From Nostocales cyanobacterium HT-58-2 (GTDB lineage Bacteria > Cyanobacteriota > Cyanobacteriia > Cyanobacteriales > Nostocaceae), in the NCBI GenBank assembly GCA_002163975.1, contig CP019636.1, forward strand, positions 5,397,501-5,461,500: a DNA stretch of 64,000 nt. The letters are read 5' to 3'. Shown here piece by piece: positions 1 through 7,895 of the stretch (its first letter is position 1; every line of letters begins with the position of its first letter). The position numbers and the translations under genes were made by a program. Below the pieces are notes generated by a model. The model saw only the letters and a program-made list of their open reading frames with translations, was not told where the DNA came from and did no database searches.

Positions 1-737
1 AAGCACGCTACAAAGGTTCTGTGTTAGGGAATTTATGGCCTTTGCTGAATCAACTATCCCAGCTACTGATTTACACTTACGTCTTTTCGATTGTGCTGAG
101 GGTAAAGCTGAGCCTCAAAGGTTTACCAGAAAATAATTTTACCTTTGGTTTGTGGCTATTTGCAGGGCTACTGCCTTGGATTGCTTTTAGTGGTGGCTTG
201 ATGCAGGCGTCTTCTTCAGTTATAGGACAGCCGAATTTGGTCAAGAAGGTTGTATTCCCCTTGTCTTTATTACCACTAGTGCCAATTTTATCAACGTTTG
301 TTGAAAGTTCTTTTGGTTTAATGGCGTTGATTTTTTTTGTGGCACTACAAAGTCATACTTTACATACGACTTTGGCGCTGTTACCGTTGGTTTGGCTACC
401 ACAGCTTTTGTTGACATCAGGCTTAGGTTATTTGACAGCAGGGCTGACGGTATTTCTGCGAGACATACCGCAGACTTTAGGAGTCATTTTGCAGCTTTGG
501 TTGTATCTCACGCCAATTGTTTATCCAGCATCGTCCATACCACCAGAATTTCGGGAATGGGTGTTTTGGTTAAATCCCTTGACGGCTATTGCTGAAGTTT
601 ATCGTGACTTAATTTTAGTTGGGGAAGTGAAACATTGGGGCGAATGGGGAGTTGCTTCTATCTTTTCTATGGTTGTATTTTGTTGCGGTTTTTGGGTGTA
701 TAAGCGTTTGCGTCCAGCTTTTGCTGATGTCTTGTAG
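1..737 (+). CDS. ABC-2 type polysaccharide export permease (5' partial)
   Basis: Membrane permease of a Wzm/TagG-type ABC exporter that would move a lipid-linked glycan across the inner membrane together with the ATPase encoded at 1970. The frame is open back to base 3 and reads ARYKGSVLG before the first possible internal start (GTG at 21). The RYKxSxLG motif is the usual cytoplasmic N-terminal segment of this family, so the true start lies upstream of the window and the GTG is not the start. About six hydrophobic segments follow, with the family-typical regions PWIAFSGGL, VFPLSLLPLVP and FLRDIPQTLG, and LTPIVYPASSIP before the last helices. It is followed by gmd and the Wzt-like gene on the same strand. 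The family assignment is firm; the exported substrate is inferred from the neighbours. Confidence 0.9.
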   Translation, partial: ARYKGSVLGNLWPLLNQLSQLLIYTYVFSIVLRVKLSLKGLPENNFTFGLWLFAGLLPWIAFSGGLMQASSSVIGQPNLVKKVVFPLSLLPLVPILSTFVESSFGLMALIFFVALQSHTLHTTLALLPLVWLPQLLLTSGLGYLTAGLTVFLRDIPQTLGVILQLWLYLTPIVYPASSIPPEFREWVFWLNPLTAIAEVYRDLILVGEVKHWGEWGVASIFSMVVFCCGFWVYKRLRPAFADVL

Positions 738-833
738 CAAAACGCTACTGCTCAACGGAGCAAAAATCCAACTTATGTCGTAGCATCATCAATTAGGTAT
801 TTTACTCTTCAAAATTTATAGGACGAGGAAAGC

Positions 834-1913
834 ATGACTCAGCGTAAGCGAGCACTGATTACCGGGATTACAGGGCAAGACGGTTCTTATCTCAGCGAAT
901 TCCTTTTGGAGAAGGGCTACGAAGTTCACGGGATCATTCGCCGTACCTCGACTTTTAATACTGATCGTATCGACCACATTTACATTGATCCGCACAGTGA
1001 GGATGCACAACTATTTCTGCACTATGGGGATTTGACTGATGGGACGACGCTACGACGCATCTTGGAGCAGGTGCAACCAGTTGAAATTTACAATCTGGGA
1101 GCACAATCCCATGTAAAGGTCAGCTTTGACTCACCTGAGTATACAGTTGATGCTGTAGGTATGGGAACATTGCGGTTGCTGGAGGCAGTTCGAGATTATC
1201 AGCAGCGCACAGGGATTGAAGTTCGCTTTTACCAAGCAGGTTCGTCAGAAATGTATGGTAAGGCGCAGGCGATACCGCAGAATGAGACGACTCCGTTCTA
1301 TCCTCGTAGTCCTTACGCCTGTGCAAAGGTTTATGCTCACTGGCAGACTGTCAATTATCGCGAATCATACGGTTTGTTTGCCTGTAATGGAATTTTGTTC
1401 AATCATGAGTCACCAAGGCGCGGAGAAACTTTTGTGACACGTAAGATTACGCGGGCTGTGGCGCGAATTTTAGCAGGCAAGCAGAAAAAGTTGTACATGG
1501 GCAATTTGGATGCCAAGCGAGATTGGGGGTATGCAAAGGATTACGTGCAGGCAATGTGGCTGATGTTGCAGCAGGAAAAACCAGATGATTACGTAGTTGC
1601 AACAGGCGAAACTCACTCTGTGCGAGATTTTCTAGCTATTGCCTTTAAATACGTCAATCTCAATTGGGAAAATTATGTAGATTTTGATGAGCGATATTTG
1701 CGCCCAGCAGAAGTTGAACTGTTGATTGGAGATGCAACTAAAGCAAAGCGTCAGTTGGGGTGGGAACCGACAGTGACATTTGAAGATTTAGTGAAGTTGA
1801 TGGTTGAGGCAGATTTGCAAGCTTTAGGTTTACCCTCTCCTAATGGGAATGGACACTTTGCAGTGCAAGATAACGCTATTATTCGACAAAATTTGGTCAG
1901 TTTTATGTCTTAA
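834..1913 (+). CDS. gmd: GDP-mannose 4,6-dehydratase
   Basis: Cytoplasmic short-chain dehydrogenase/reductase that converts GDP-D-mannose to GDP-4-keto-6-deoxymannose, the first step to GDP-L-fucose, GDP-rhamnose and related deoxyhexoses. The 359-aa protein begins with the NADP-binding motif GITGQDGSYL and has the catalytic S-E-M segment followed by Y161xxxK165 (YACAK). It also has the family signature NHESPRRGETFV and the NLDAKRDWGYAKDYV segment. Length fits the long form of the family. The ATG has a good GAGGAA ribosome-binding site 5 bases upstream. It lies between the ABC permease and ABC ATPase genes, so the deoxyhexose is probably built into the exported glycan. No GDP-fucose synthase or Rmd reductase is visible in the window, so the final product is not known. 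A second, shorter Gmd is encoded at 13465. Confidence 0.95.
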   Translation: MTQRKRALITGITGQDGSYLSEFLLEKGYEVHGIIRRTSTFNTDRIDHIYIDPHSEDAQLFLHYGDLTDGTTLRRILEQVQPVEIYNLGAQSHVKVSFDSPEYTVDAVGMGTLRLLEAVRDYQQRTGIEVRFYQAGSSEMYGKAQAIPQNETTPFYPRSPYACAKVYAHWQTVNYRESYGLFACNGILFNHESPRRGETFVTRKITRAVARILAGKQKKLYMGNLDAKRDWGYAKDYVQAMWLMLQQEKPDDYVVATGETHSVRDFLAIAFKYVNLNWENYVDFDERYLRPAEVELLIGDATKAKRQLGWEPTVTFEDLVKLMVEADLQALGLPSPNGNGHFAVQDNAIIRQNLVSFMS

Positions 1914-1969
1914 TTGATGAATTCTGATTGAGATGATGAATAAATATCTTACGAGTATACCTATGTGCC

Positions 1970-3316
1970 ATGAATGAGAAAATTGCAATAGCTCTAAAAA
2001 ATGTCTCAAAGTGCTACAGGCGGTATACTCGTCCGGTAGATAGGCTCAAGGAAATTTTGCTACCAGGAAAGAGCATTGCCCAAGAGTTTTGGGCATTGCG
2101 AGATATTAGCCTAGAGGTTTCTCAAGGAGAAACTTTGGGCATTATTGGTCAAAATGGCTCTGGCAAAAGCACAATGCTGCAAATTATTGCTAGGACGCTG
2201 ACACCCACCACAGGAGAAGTGCAGGTTAATGGGCGGGTTTCAGCATTGTTGGAGCTTGGTAGTGGGTTTAATCCTGAGTTTACAGGACGGCAGAATGTAT
2301 TTTTTAACGGGCGGTTGTTGGGATTAAGTCAAAAGGAAATAGAAGATAAGTTTGATGAGATTGCCTCTTTTGCAGATATTGGAGATTTTATTGATCAACC
2401 TGTCAAAACATACTCTAGTGGTATGTTTGTCCGCTTAGCTTTTGCTGTTGCAGTGAGTGTGAATCCTGATATTCTCATTGTAGATGAAGCATTAGCAGTA
2501 GGTGATATTTATTTCCAGCAGAAATGTTTTGAGCGAATCAGACAACTGAGAGATTTAGGAATCACTTTTTTATTTGTTTCTCACGACCCCACTGCTATAT
2601 ATAAACTTTGTCACAGAGCAGTGTTGATGGAAGGAGGGCAACTCGTGCTGGATGCGAAACCAAGGAAAGTCATTGATCTGTATCAAGCAAAGTTGCTGAA
2701 AAAAATGGATGCAGAATCTGAAACATTAGAAATTCAGTTGATATCTGATTCTGATTCTGTAGGCTTAGAAGAAAATAACAAGGGGTTAGTGGAACCTGGA
2801 GAATTAGAAGAAGTCGTTATTAATTTACCTGAAGTTAGCATAAAGTATATTACTTTTTTAGATGAAAATGAGCAAGTCATTGAAGCTGTTATTAGCGACC
2901 ATGTATTGCAGTTGTGTATAGGACTATCGTTTTTGAAGTCTTTTGAGGACCCACACATCGGCTTTAAAATTAGAGAACGCACTGGAGAAGTGATATTTGA
3001 AACAAACACCTTTTGTATGGGACAACAAGTGGGTCAAGTGGAGAGCGGAACTTTATTGGAGGTTCGCTTTAAGTTTAATGTGCCTTTGACAGAAGGCGAG
3101 TACACAATTACAGTAGGTGTTGCTGATAGTGGTTTTGGACAAAGTTCATTTAAACAGACATTGGTTTATGCCCATAATGTGGCTGCTTTTAAAGTGCTAA
3201 AAAACAAAGAAGCTATCCTTTGGTCAGGTATACTAAATCTTTCTCCTAGTTTTTCGATTTTTAAGCATACTTATGTTCGAGCAGATAATTCAACAAGCAA
3301 CACAAACAGAATATGA
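1970..3316 (+). CDS. Wzt-like polysaccharide ABC transporter ATPase with C-terminal glycan-binding-type domain
   Basis: ATP-binding subunit of the glycan exporter whose permease is encoded at 1. It is 448 aa. The N-terminal half is a classical ABC domain: Walker A GQNGSGKST at about residues 60-68, the signature YSSGMF near 147 and Walker B ILIVDEA near 167. Residues from about 285 onward (IKYITFLDENEQV to the C-terminus) form a beta-rich region like the Wzt C-terminal domain. In E. coli O8/O9a that domain recognises the terminally modified O-polysaccharide before export. Presence of this domain, together with the coiled-coil methyltransferase at 5177, suggests export coupled to chain-end capping. 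The next gene starts 44 bases before this one stops, in another frame, which indicates translational coupling. Confidence 0.92.
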   Translation: MNEKIAIALKNVSKCYRRYTRPVDRLKEILLPGKSIAQEFWALRDISLEVSQGETLGIIGQNGSGKSTMLQIIARTLTPTTGEVQVNGRVSALLELGSGFNPEFTGRQNVFFNGRLLGLSQKEIEDKFDEIASFADIGDFIDQPVKTYSSGMFVRLAFAVAVSVNPDILIVDEALAVGDIYFQQKCFERIRQLRDLGITFLFVSHDPTAIYKLCHRAVLMEGGQLVLDAKPRKVIDLYQAKLLKKMDAESETLEIQLISDSDSVGLEENNKGLVEPGELEEVVINLPEVSIKYITFLDENEQVIEAVISDHVLQLCIGLSFLKSFEDPHIGFKIRERTGEVIFETNTFCMGQQVGQVESGTLLEVRFKFNVPLTEGEYTITVGVADSGFGQSSFKQTLVYAHNVAAFKVLKNKEAILWSGILNLSPSFSIFKHTYVRADNSTSNTNRI

Positions 3317-5111
3317 CTTTAGAAAAACTGTGAATTTAGATGATCCACTAGCACACCTTTTTAGTGAGTGGGTTGATTACTATAGGTTAAAGTGGGCGAT
3401 CGCTCATGTTCTCAAACCAACTTCCATTCTGGAAATAGGAGTGCGTTTTGGTTATTCTGCTGCTGCATTTCTACATGGACATCCATCTGCTCATTATGTA
3501 GGTATTGACTTAGATACAGATTCTTATGGAGGTGTCAAAGGAGCAATAAACTGGGCAAAACAAATTACAACTGAATTCGCCACTGAATATATTGTTGCTG
3601 ATACACAAGCGATGAAACGCTTTCCTGGTCATATCTATGATTTGATTCATGTAGATGGGCAACAAGATGGTGATGGTTCCTTTCATGATTTGGAACTTGC
3701 CACTAAGCAGGGACGTTATGTACTCGTAGATGGGTTCTTGTGGACTAGACAAAATTTTATGGCAGTCAGCGATTTTTTGTTTCGCTACGCTGACATACTA
3801 GATTGGTATGGTGTCATACCTGGCTACGCCGGAGAGCTACTTATAAAGGTTTCAGACAATTATTTAAACCAATATAGTAAAGATAATAACCCAAGTCACA
3901 ACTCTAGTCTGGCAATTCGTCAAACTTACACAACCGAATATTACACTGAGGATTGTGGTGGCTATGATGTTTACAAAAAAAATCACGGGAAAAAGTTAGA
4001 AGACTCACGACTCAAGGCTGTCGCTACTATTGCTAGTTTAAAAAAATCAGGGCGTGTACTTGACTTAGGATGTGGTCGTGGGGAACTGAGTTTTTATTTT
4101 GCTCGTCAAGGCTTTACAGTGACTGCAATTGACTACTCGCACAGTGCGATTGAATTAGCAAAAAGTTGTTTTGATGGCGAGGAATCTCTTCAAGAAAATG
4201 TAGAATTCATTTGTGATGATGTCTGTAGTGTGTCACTATCAGAAAAATATGATTTAGCTGTAGCATCTGATGTCATTGAACACCTATCTAGTGAGGAATT
4301 GGATAAGCTCTATCAAAAAGTAGCATATTCTTTAAAATCTGATGGTTTATTTGTTGTGCATACCTTTCCTAATCTTTGGTATTACAAGTATGACTATCAA
4401 CGCAAAAGAAAAATTGCTGCTTCTGTAGGTGCTTATCTTCCAGCAGAACCACGCTCCAGATATGAGCTATTGATGCATATCAATGAACAATCTCCACGAC
4501 TTTTAAAGAAGCAATTAAGTCAATATTTTAAGCACGTGTGTTTATGGTTTGGTCATACAGAAAATCCAGGTGGAAGTCTAATTAGAAAATTTTCAATAAA
4601 AGAAATTGCTGCTACTTCAAGCTTGTTTGTTATAGCTTCTCATAGAGAGATAAACGAAGAACAGTTAAAAAATAACTTACAAATATCTCCTGTCCCACCG
4701 CTTCCTTTAGGGAAAATCAGAATAGTAGTGAAAGATTATCCAAGACAAGTCAGTATAAATAGTGAATTTGAAATTCAAATAGAATTAGAAAATAATAGCG
4801 AATTTATTTTTCATAGTTATGGTTCTCACCCTGTTCACATTGCTTATCATTGGATGAATAAACAGGCCACTAACTACATTGTTTTTGATGGAGAACGGAC
4901 CAAGATATTTCCACCTCTAGATAAAGCTAAACCAGTAATATTAAAATCCTTATTAGGTCACATTACTACAGAAACATATGCAGCTAAAGTTAAAGCACCT
5001 GCAGAAAAAGGTGATTATATTTTGAGAGTGACTCTTGTGCAAGAAAGAGTGCGTTGGTTTGATGAAGTACCCACTCAATTAATGGAAGATATCTTGATAA
5101 GTCTAGTATAG
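3273..5111 (+). CDS. Three-domain protein: two class I methyltransferase folds plus C-terminal beta-sandwich domain
   Basis: A 612-aa probable sugar methyltransferase of the glycan cluster. Residues about 1-200 resemble the Methyltransf_24/CmcI-type fold, with motif I variant ILEIGVRFGYSAA and HVDGQQ. Residues about 215-440 are a second class I SAM-dependent methyltransferase with a textbook motif I VLDLGCGRGELSF and ASDVIEHL. Residues about 475-612 form a beta-rich domain with FDGERT and a C-terminal LTLVQERVRWF-like strand pair. A related domain ends the SGNH-like protein encoded at 12019. The start lies inside the tail of the Wzt-like gene (44-base overlap). The domain calls for the second methyltransferase are strong, and the first is weaker because of its degenerate motif. 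Acceptor and target hydroxyl cannot be read from the sequence. Confidence 0.85.
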   Translation: MFEQIIQQATQTEYDFRKTVNLDDPLAHLFSEWVDYYRLKWAIAHVLKPTSILEIGVRFGYSAAAFLHGHPSAHYVGIDLDTDSYGGVKGAINWAKQITTEFATEYIVADTQAMKRFPGHIYDLIHVDGQQDGDGSFHDLELATKQGRYVLVDGFLWTRQNFMAVSDFLFRYADILDWYGVIPGYAGELLIKVSDNYLNQYSKDNNPSHNSSLAIRQTYTTEYYTEDCGGYDVYKKNHGKKLEDSRLKAVATIASLKKSGRVLDLGCGRGELSFYFARQGFTVTAIDYSHSAIELAKSCFDGEESLQENVEFICDDVCSVSLSEKYDLAVASDVIEHLSSEELDKLYQKVAYSLKSDGLFVVHTFPNLWYYKYDYQRKRKIAASVGAYLPAEPRSRYELLMHINEQSPRLLKKQLSQYFKHVCLWFGHTENPGGSLIRKFSIKEIAATSSLFVIASHREINEEQLKNNLQISPVPPLPLGKIRIVVKDYPRQVSINSEFEIQIELENNSEFIFHSYGSHPVHIAYHWMNKQATNYIVFDGERTKIFPPLDKAKPVILKSLLGHITTETYAAKVKAPAEKGDYILRVTLVQERVRWFDEVPTQLMEDILISLV

Positions 5112-5176
5112 AAAAGTATCAATCTTACTTATAATTTTTCATTGAGTCAATAAAGGTCTTTGAATAGGCAAAGAAA

Positions 5177-6691
5177 ATGATTAATGCAAACGAGCCTGAA
5201 ATTAATGTCGATGAGTTAATGCAAAAAATCCGGGAGGATGTTGCTAAGAGTTATGGTAAAACTCACTCAACGCAAGTCGTATCTAAACCAGAAATATCCA
5301 ACATCTCAGCCACGTATAGCCAAATCTTCTATCACATTGATGCTTTGCTCAGGAATGCAGAGTCGAGAGCTATTATTCGTACCAAATGGCCTGACAACCT
5401 TAATAAGTTTCCTTTTAATTCAACTATAGGTAAATTTTTACAAAAACTTGCTTTAAAAATACTTAACTTTATCTTCAAAGATCAACGAGAAGTTAACTTC
5501 AATCTTATCCGCGCTTTGAAAGAATCTGTAGGGCTGAATCGACAGCTTATAGAACAAATAACAAGTTTAAGAGTACAGACGGATGAACTCTTAAATACTA
5601 TGGATATTCGCGTGCAAGCAATGGATAAACGCTTGAATAATCTTAATACCAACGCAAAGAGTTGGATGAGTGACTTGCAAGAACGTTTGAATGTTGTCAA
5701 TAGTCGCGAACAACTGATAGATGAGTATCTCAAGACTGTGGATACTCATATACAGGGAGCAGGTGAACGTTTCGGTAGTATGGAGACAAGTCTCCAAGCA
5801 ATTAATGAACGCTTAAGTGCTGTAAATATTCGGGTGCAAGACCTGAATGAACGTTATCAAAGAAACGATAGTTACCTGAAAAATGACCTAATACAACAAA
5901 AGCGCTTAATAACCATGTTTCTGGAAGAAGCGCAGCAGCGGTCATCAGAACCCCTTAGCCAAGAACAGTTGCAAATCTTTGCCAAAGAAGAACAACATTC
6001 ACTAGATGCCTTCTACGTGGCTTTTGAAGACCAATTTCGGGGTAGCCGTGAAGTTATTCTTAACAGGTTAAAAGTCTACCTACCTATTATTGAGGAAGCA
6101 AAAGTTGGGACACCAAACTTACCTATTTTAGATGTGGGCTGTGGGCGTGGCGAATGGTTGCAGTTACTCCGTGAGTCTGGATACACAGCAAAGGGTATAG
6201 ATATCAATAGGATAATGCTAGAGCAGTGTATGGATAAGGGATTGGAGGTGATGGAATCAGATGTCATTGCATATTTGCAGTCTTTACCAGATTCCAGTTT
6301 AGGTGCAGTCACTGGGTTTCATATTATTGAGCATCTACCATTTTCTGTGTTAGTGAAATTGGTAGATGAAACAGTAAGAGTACTTCACAGTGGTGGCATA
6401 GCTATCTTTGAGACTCCAAACCCAGAAAATATAATTGTTGGCGCATGCAATTTTTACTCAGATCCAACTCATATTAATCCACTGTTTCCACCAACGGTAA
6501 AGTTTTTATTTGAACAACGTGGATTTTTGGATGTACAATTACTGCGTTTGAGGGAACATCGACTCGATGATCCACTACAGTTAATTGAAGCAGATAACCC
6601 AATAGCATCTCAATTAAATTCCTTAATTGAACTTGCTAAGTTCAACTTTTATGCACCACCAGATTTTGCAGTCATAGCCAAGAAAGCTTGA
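5177..6691 (+). CDS. Coiled-coil methyltransferase, candidate glycan chain terminator
   Basis: A 504-aa protein. After a basic and hydrophobic N-terminal region, residues about 110-275 are a long predicted coiled coil rich in repeated L/I/V heptads (INERLSAVNIRVQDLNERY is typical). The C-terminal half is a class I SAM methyltransferase with motif I ILDVGCGRGEWLQLL and GFHIIEHLPF. In ABC-exported O-antigens the WbdD protein caps the chain by methylation or phosphorylation and measures length with a coiled coil. Here the coiled coil precedes the enzyme rather than following it, and no kinase domain is seen. The role as terminator is inferred from the domain types and the adjacent Wzt-like gene. 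The stop codon overlaps the next ATG (TGATG), so translation is probably coupled. Confidence 0.85.
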   Translation: MINANEPEINVDELMQKIREDVAKSYGKTHSTQVVSKPEISNISATYSQIFYHIDALLRNAESRAIIRTKWPDNLNKFPFNSTIGKFLQKLALKILNFIFKDQREVNFNLIRALKESVGLNRQLIEQITSLRVQTDELLNTMDIRVQAMDKRLNNLNTNAKSWMSDLQERLNVVNSREQLIDEYLKTVDTHIQGAGERFGSMETSLQAINERLSAVNIRVQDLNERYQRNDSYLKNDLIQQKRLITMFLEEAQQRSSEPLSQEQLQIFAKEEQHSLDAFYVAFEDQFRGSREVILNRLKVYLPIIEEAKVGTPNLPILDVGCGRGEWLQLLRESGYTAKGIDINRIMLEQCMDKGLEVMESDVIAYLQSLPDSSLGAVTGFHIIEHLPFSVLVKLVDETVRVLHSGGIAIFETPNPENIIVGACNFYSDPTHINPLFPPTVKFLFEQRGFLDVQLLRLREHRLDDPLQLIEADNPIASQLNSLIELAKFNFYAPPDFAVIAKKA

Positions 6692-7893
6692 TGAATAATA
6701 TTCCAATTACATTCGTAACTCCCTGGTATGGCAATTTTGCGGGAGGAGCAGAAGTCGCTGCCAGGACATTAGCAGAACAATTGAGTAAGCGGGGTTTTGA
6801 TGTCCAAGTTCTGACCACTTGCTGCCGTTCTCCTTTTGATAATTGGTGGCAGAATACGCTTCCTCCTGGTGTTGAGAAGATTAATGGTGTTATTGTACGT
6901 CGGTTTCCTGTAAAACAAGAAGGTGAAAATCTCTATCATGAAGTGAACTATAGAATTATTCATAACATGGAGGTAGATGAAAAATTTCAACGTCAATTTC
7001 TTGAAAATAGTATTAATAGTGAGGCACTAATTGATTACGCAAAATCTCATACAGAGGGACATTTAGTGATTGGTCTGCCTTATACACAAGGGCTAATTTA
7101 TTCGCTTATTCAATCGCTAAAAGGTAGAGCATGCATCATGCCTTGTTTTCATGATGAGCCTCAGTTTCAATGGATGACAACAGCAGAAATGCTGGCTTTT
7201 AGCCGCAATATTTTCTTTTTAACAGAAGAAGAAAAGACACTAGCAATCAAATATTACGGACATACTATTGGTCGCAGACTTGTAGAAAGTAATGTCATTG
7301 GAGTTGGGGTAGAACTACCCATTGATATTGATAAACTCATAAAGAGAAATTCTTCCTTATTAAAAGACATTAAGCAGCGTTATAACCTACCTGAAAGATT
7401 TTTTGTATATGTTGGTCGAAAAGATATCGGAAAGAATATTCTGACGTTAATAGATTATTTTAAAAATTATCAGTCAAATGGTGGTGACGCTACCCTTGTT
7501 TTTTTGGGAGGAGGTGATGCAAACTTCGTACCCACGAACAAAGGATTTTTGGATTTAGGATTTGTACCAGAAGAGGATAAATATCTCATTATTTCCCAAG
7601 CATTGGGATTGATAAACCTGTCTCAAAATGAAAGCTTCTCGCTAGTGCTTATGGAAGCTTGGTTGTGCGAAGTCCCAGTTATTGTTCATCGAGATGGTGA
7701 AGTCACTACTGCACATTGTCAAAAAAGTCAAGGAGGTATACCAATTTCTTCTAGTGAAGAATTTGAAGCTGCGTTAGAAATTTTAAGTAGCCGAGATAAG
7801 GGTAAGATTCTTGGAAAGTCTGGCAAGCGTTACGTGCAGTCTAAGTATTCTTGGGATTGGGTCATAAACAGTTTTTTAAGAGGCGCTTATTAA
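6691..7893 (+). CDS. Glycosyltransferase, GT4/GT-B fold
   Basis: Cytoplasmic GT-B glycosyltransferase, about 400 aa. The N-terminal half starts TFVTPWYGNFAGGAEV, the typical glycine-rich acceptor-domain loop of family GT4. The C-terminal half has the donor-domain sequence FVYVGRKDIGKN and the ESFSLVLMEAWLCEVPVIVH segment, which corresponds to the EX7E motif. The ATG at 6691 overlaps the stop of the previous gene; a TTG three bases earlier is also possible but less likely. The gene stops only two bases before the next start, so it belongs to the same operon. Sugar donor and acceptor cannot be deduced. Confidence 0.9.
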   Translation: MNNIPITFVTPWYGNFAGGAEVAARTLAEQLSKRGFDVQVLTTCCRSPFDNWWQNTLPPGVEKINGVIVRRFPVKQEGENLYHEVNYRIIHNMEVDEKFQRQFLENSINSEALIDYAKSHTEGHLVIGLPYTQGLIYSLIQSLKGRACIMPCFHDEPQFQWMTTAEMLAFSRNIFFLTEEEKTLAIKYYGHTIGRRLVESNVIGVGVELPIDIDKLIKRNSSLLKDIKQRYNLPERFFVYVGRKDIGKNILTLIDYFKNYQSNGGDATLVFLGGGDANFVPTNKGFLDLGFVPEEDKYLIISQALGLINLSQNESFSLVLMEAWLCEVPVIVHRDGEVTTAHCQKSQGGIPISSSEEFEAALEILSSRDKGKILGKSGKRYVQSKYSWDWVINSFLRGAY

Positions 7894-7895
7894 GG

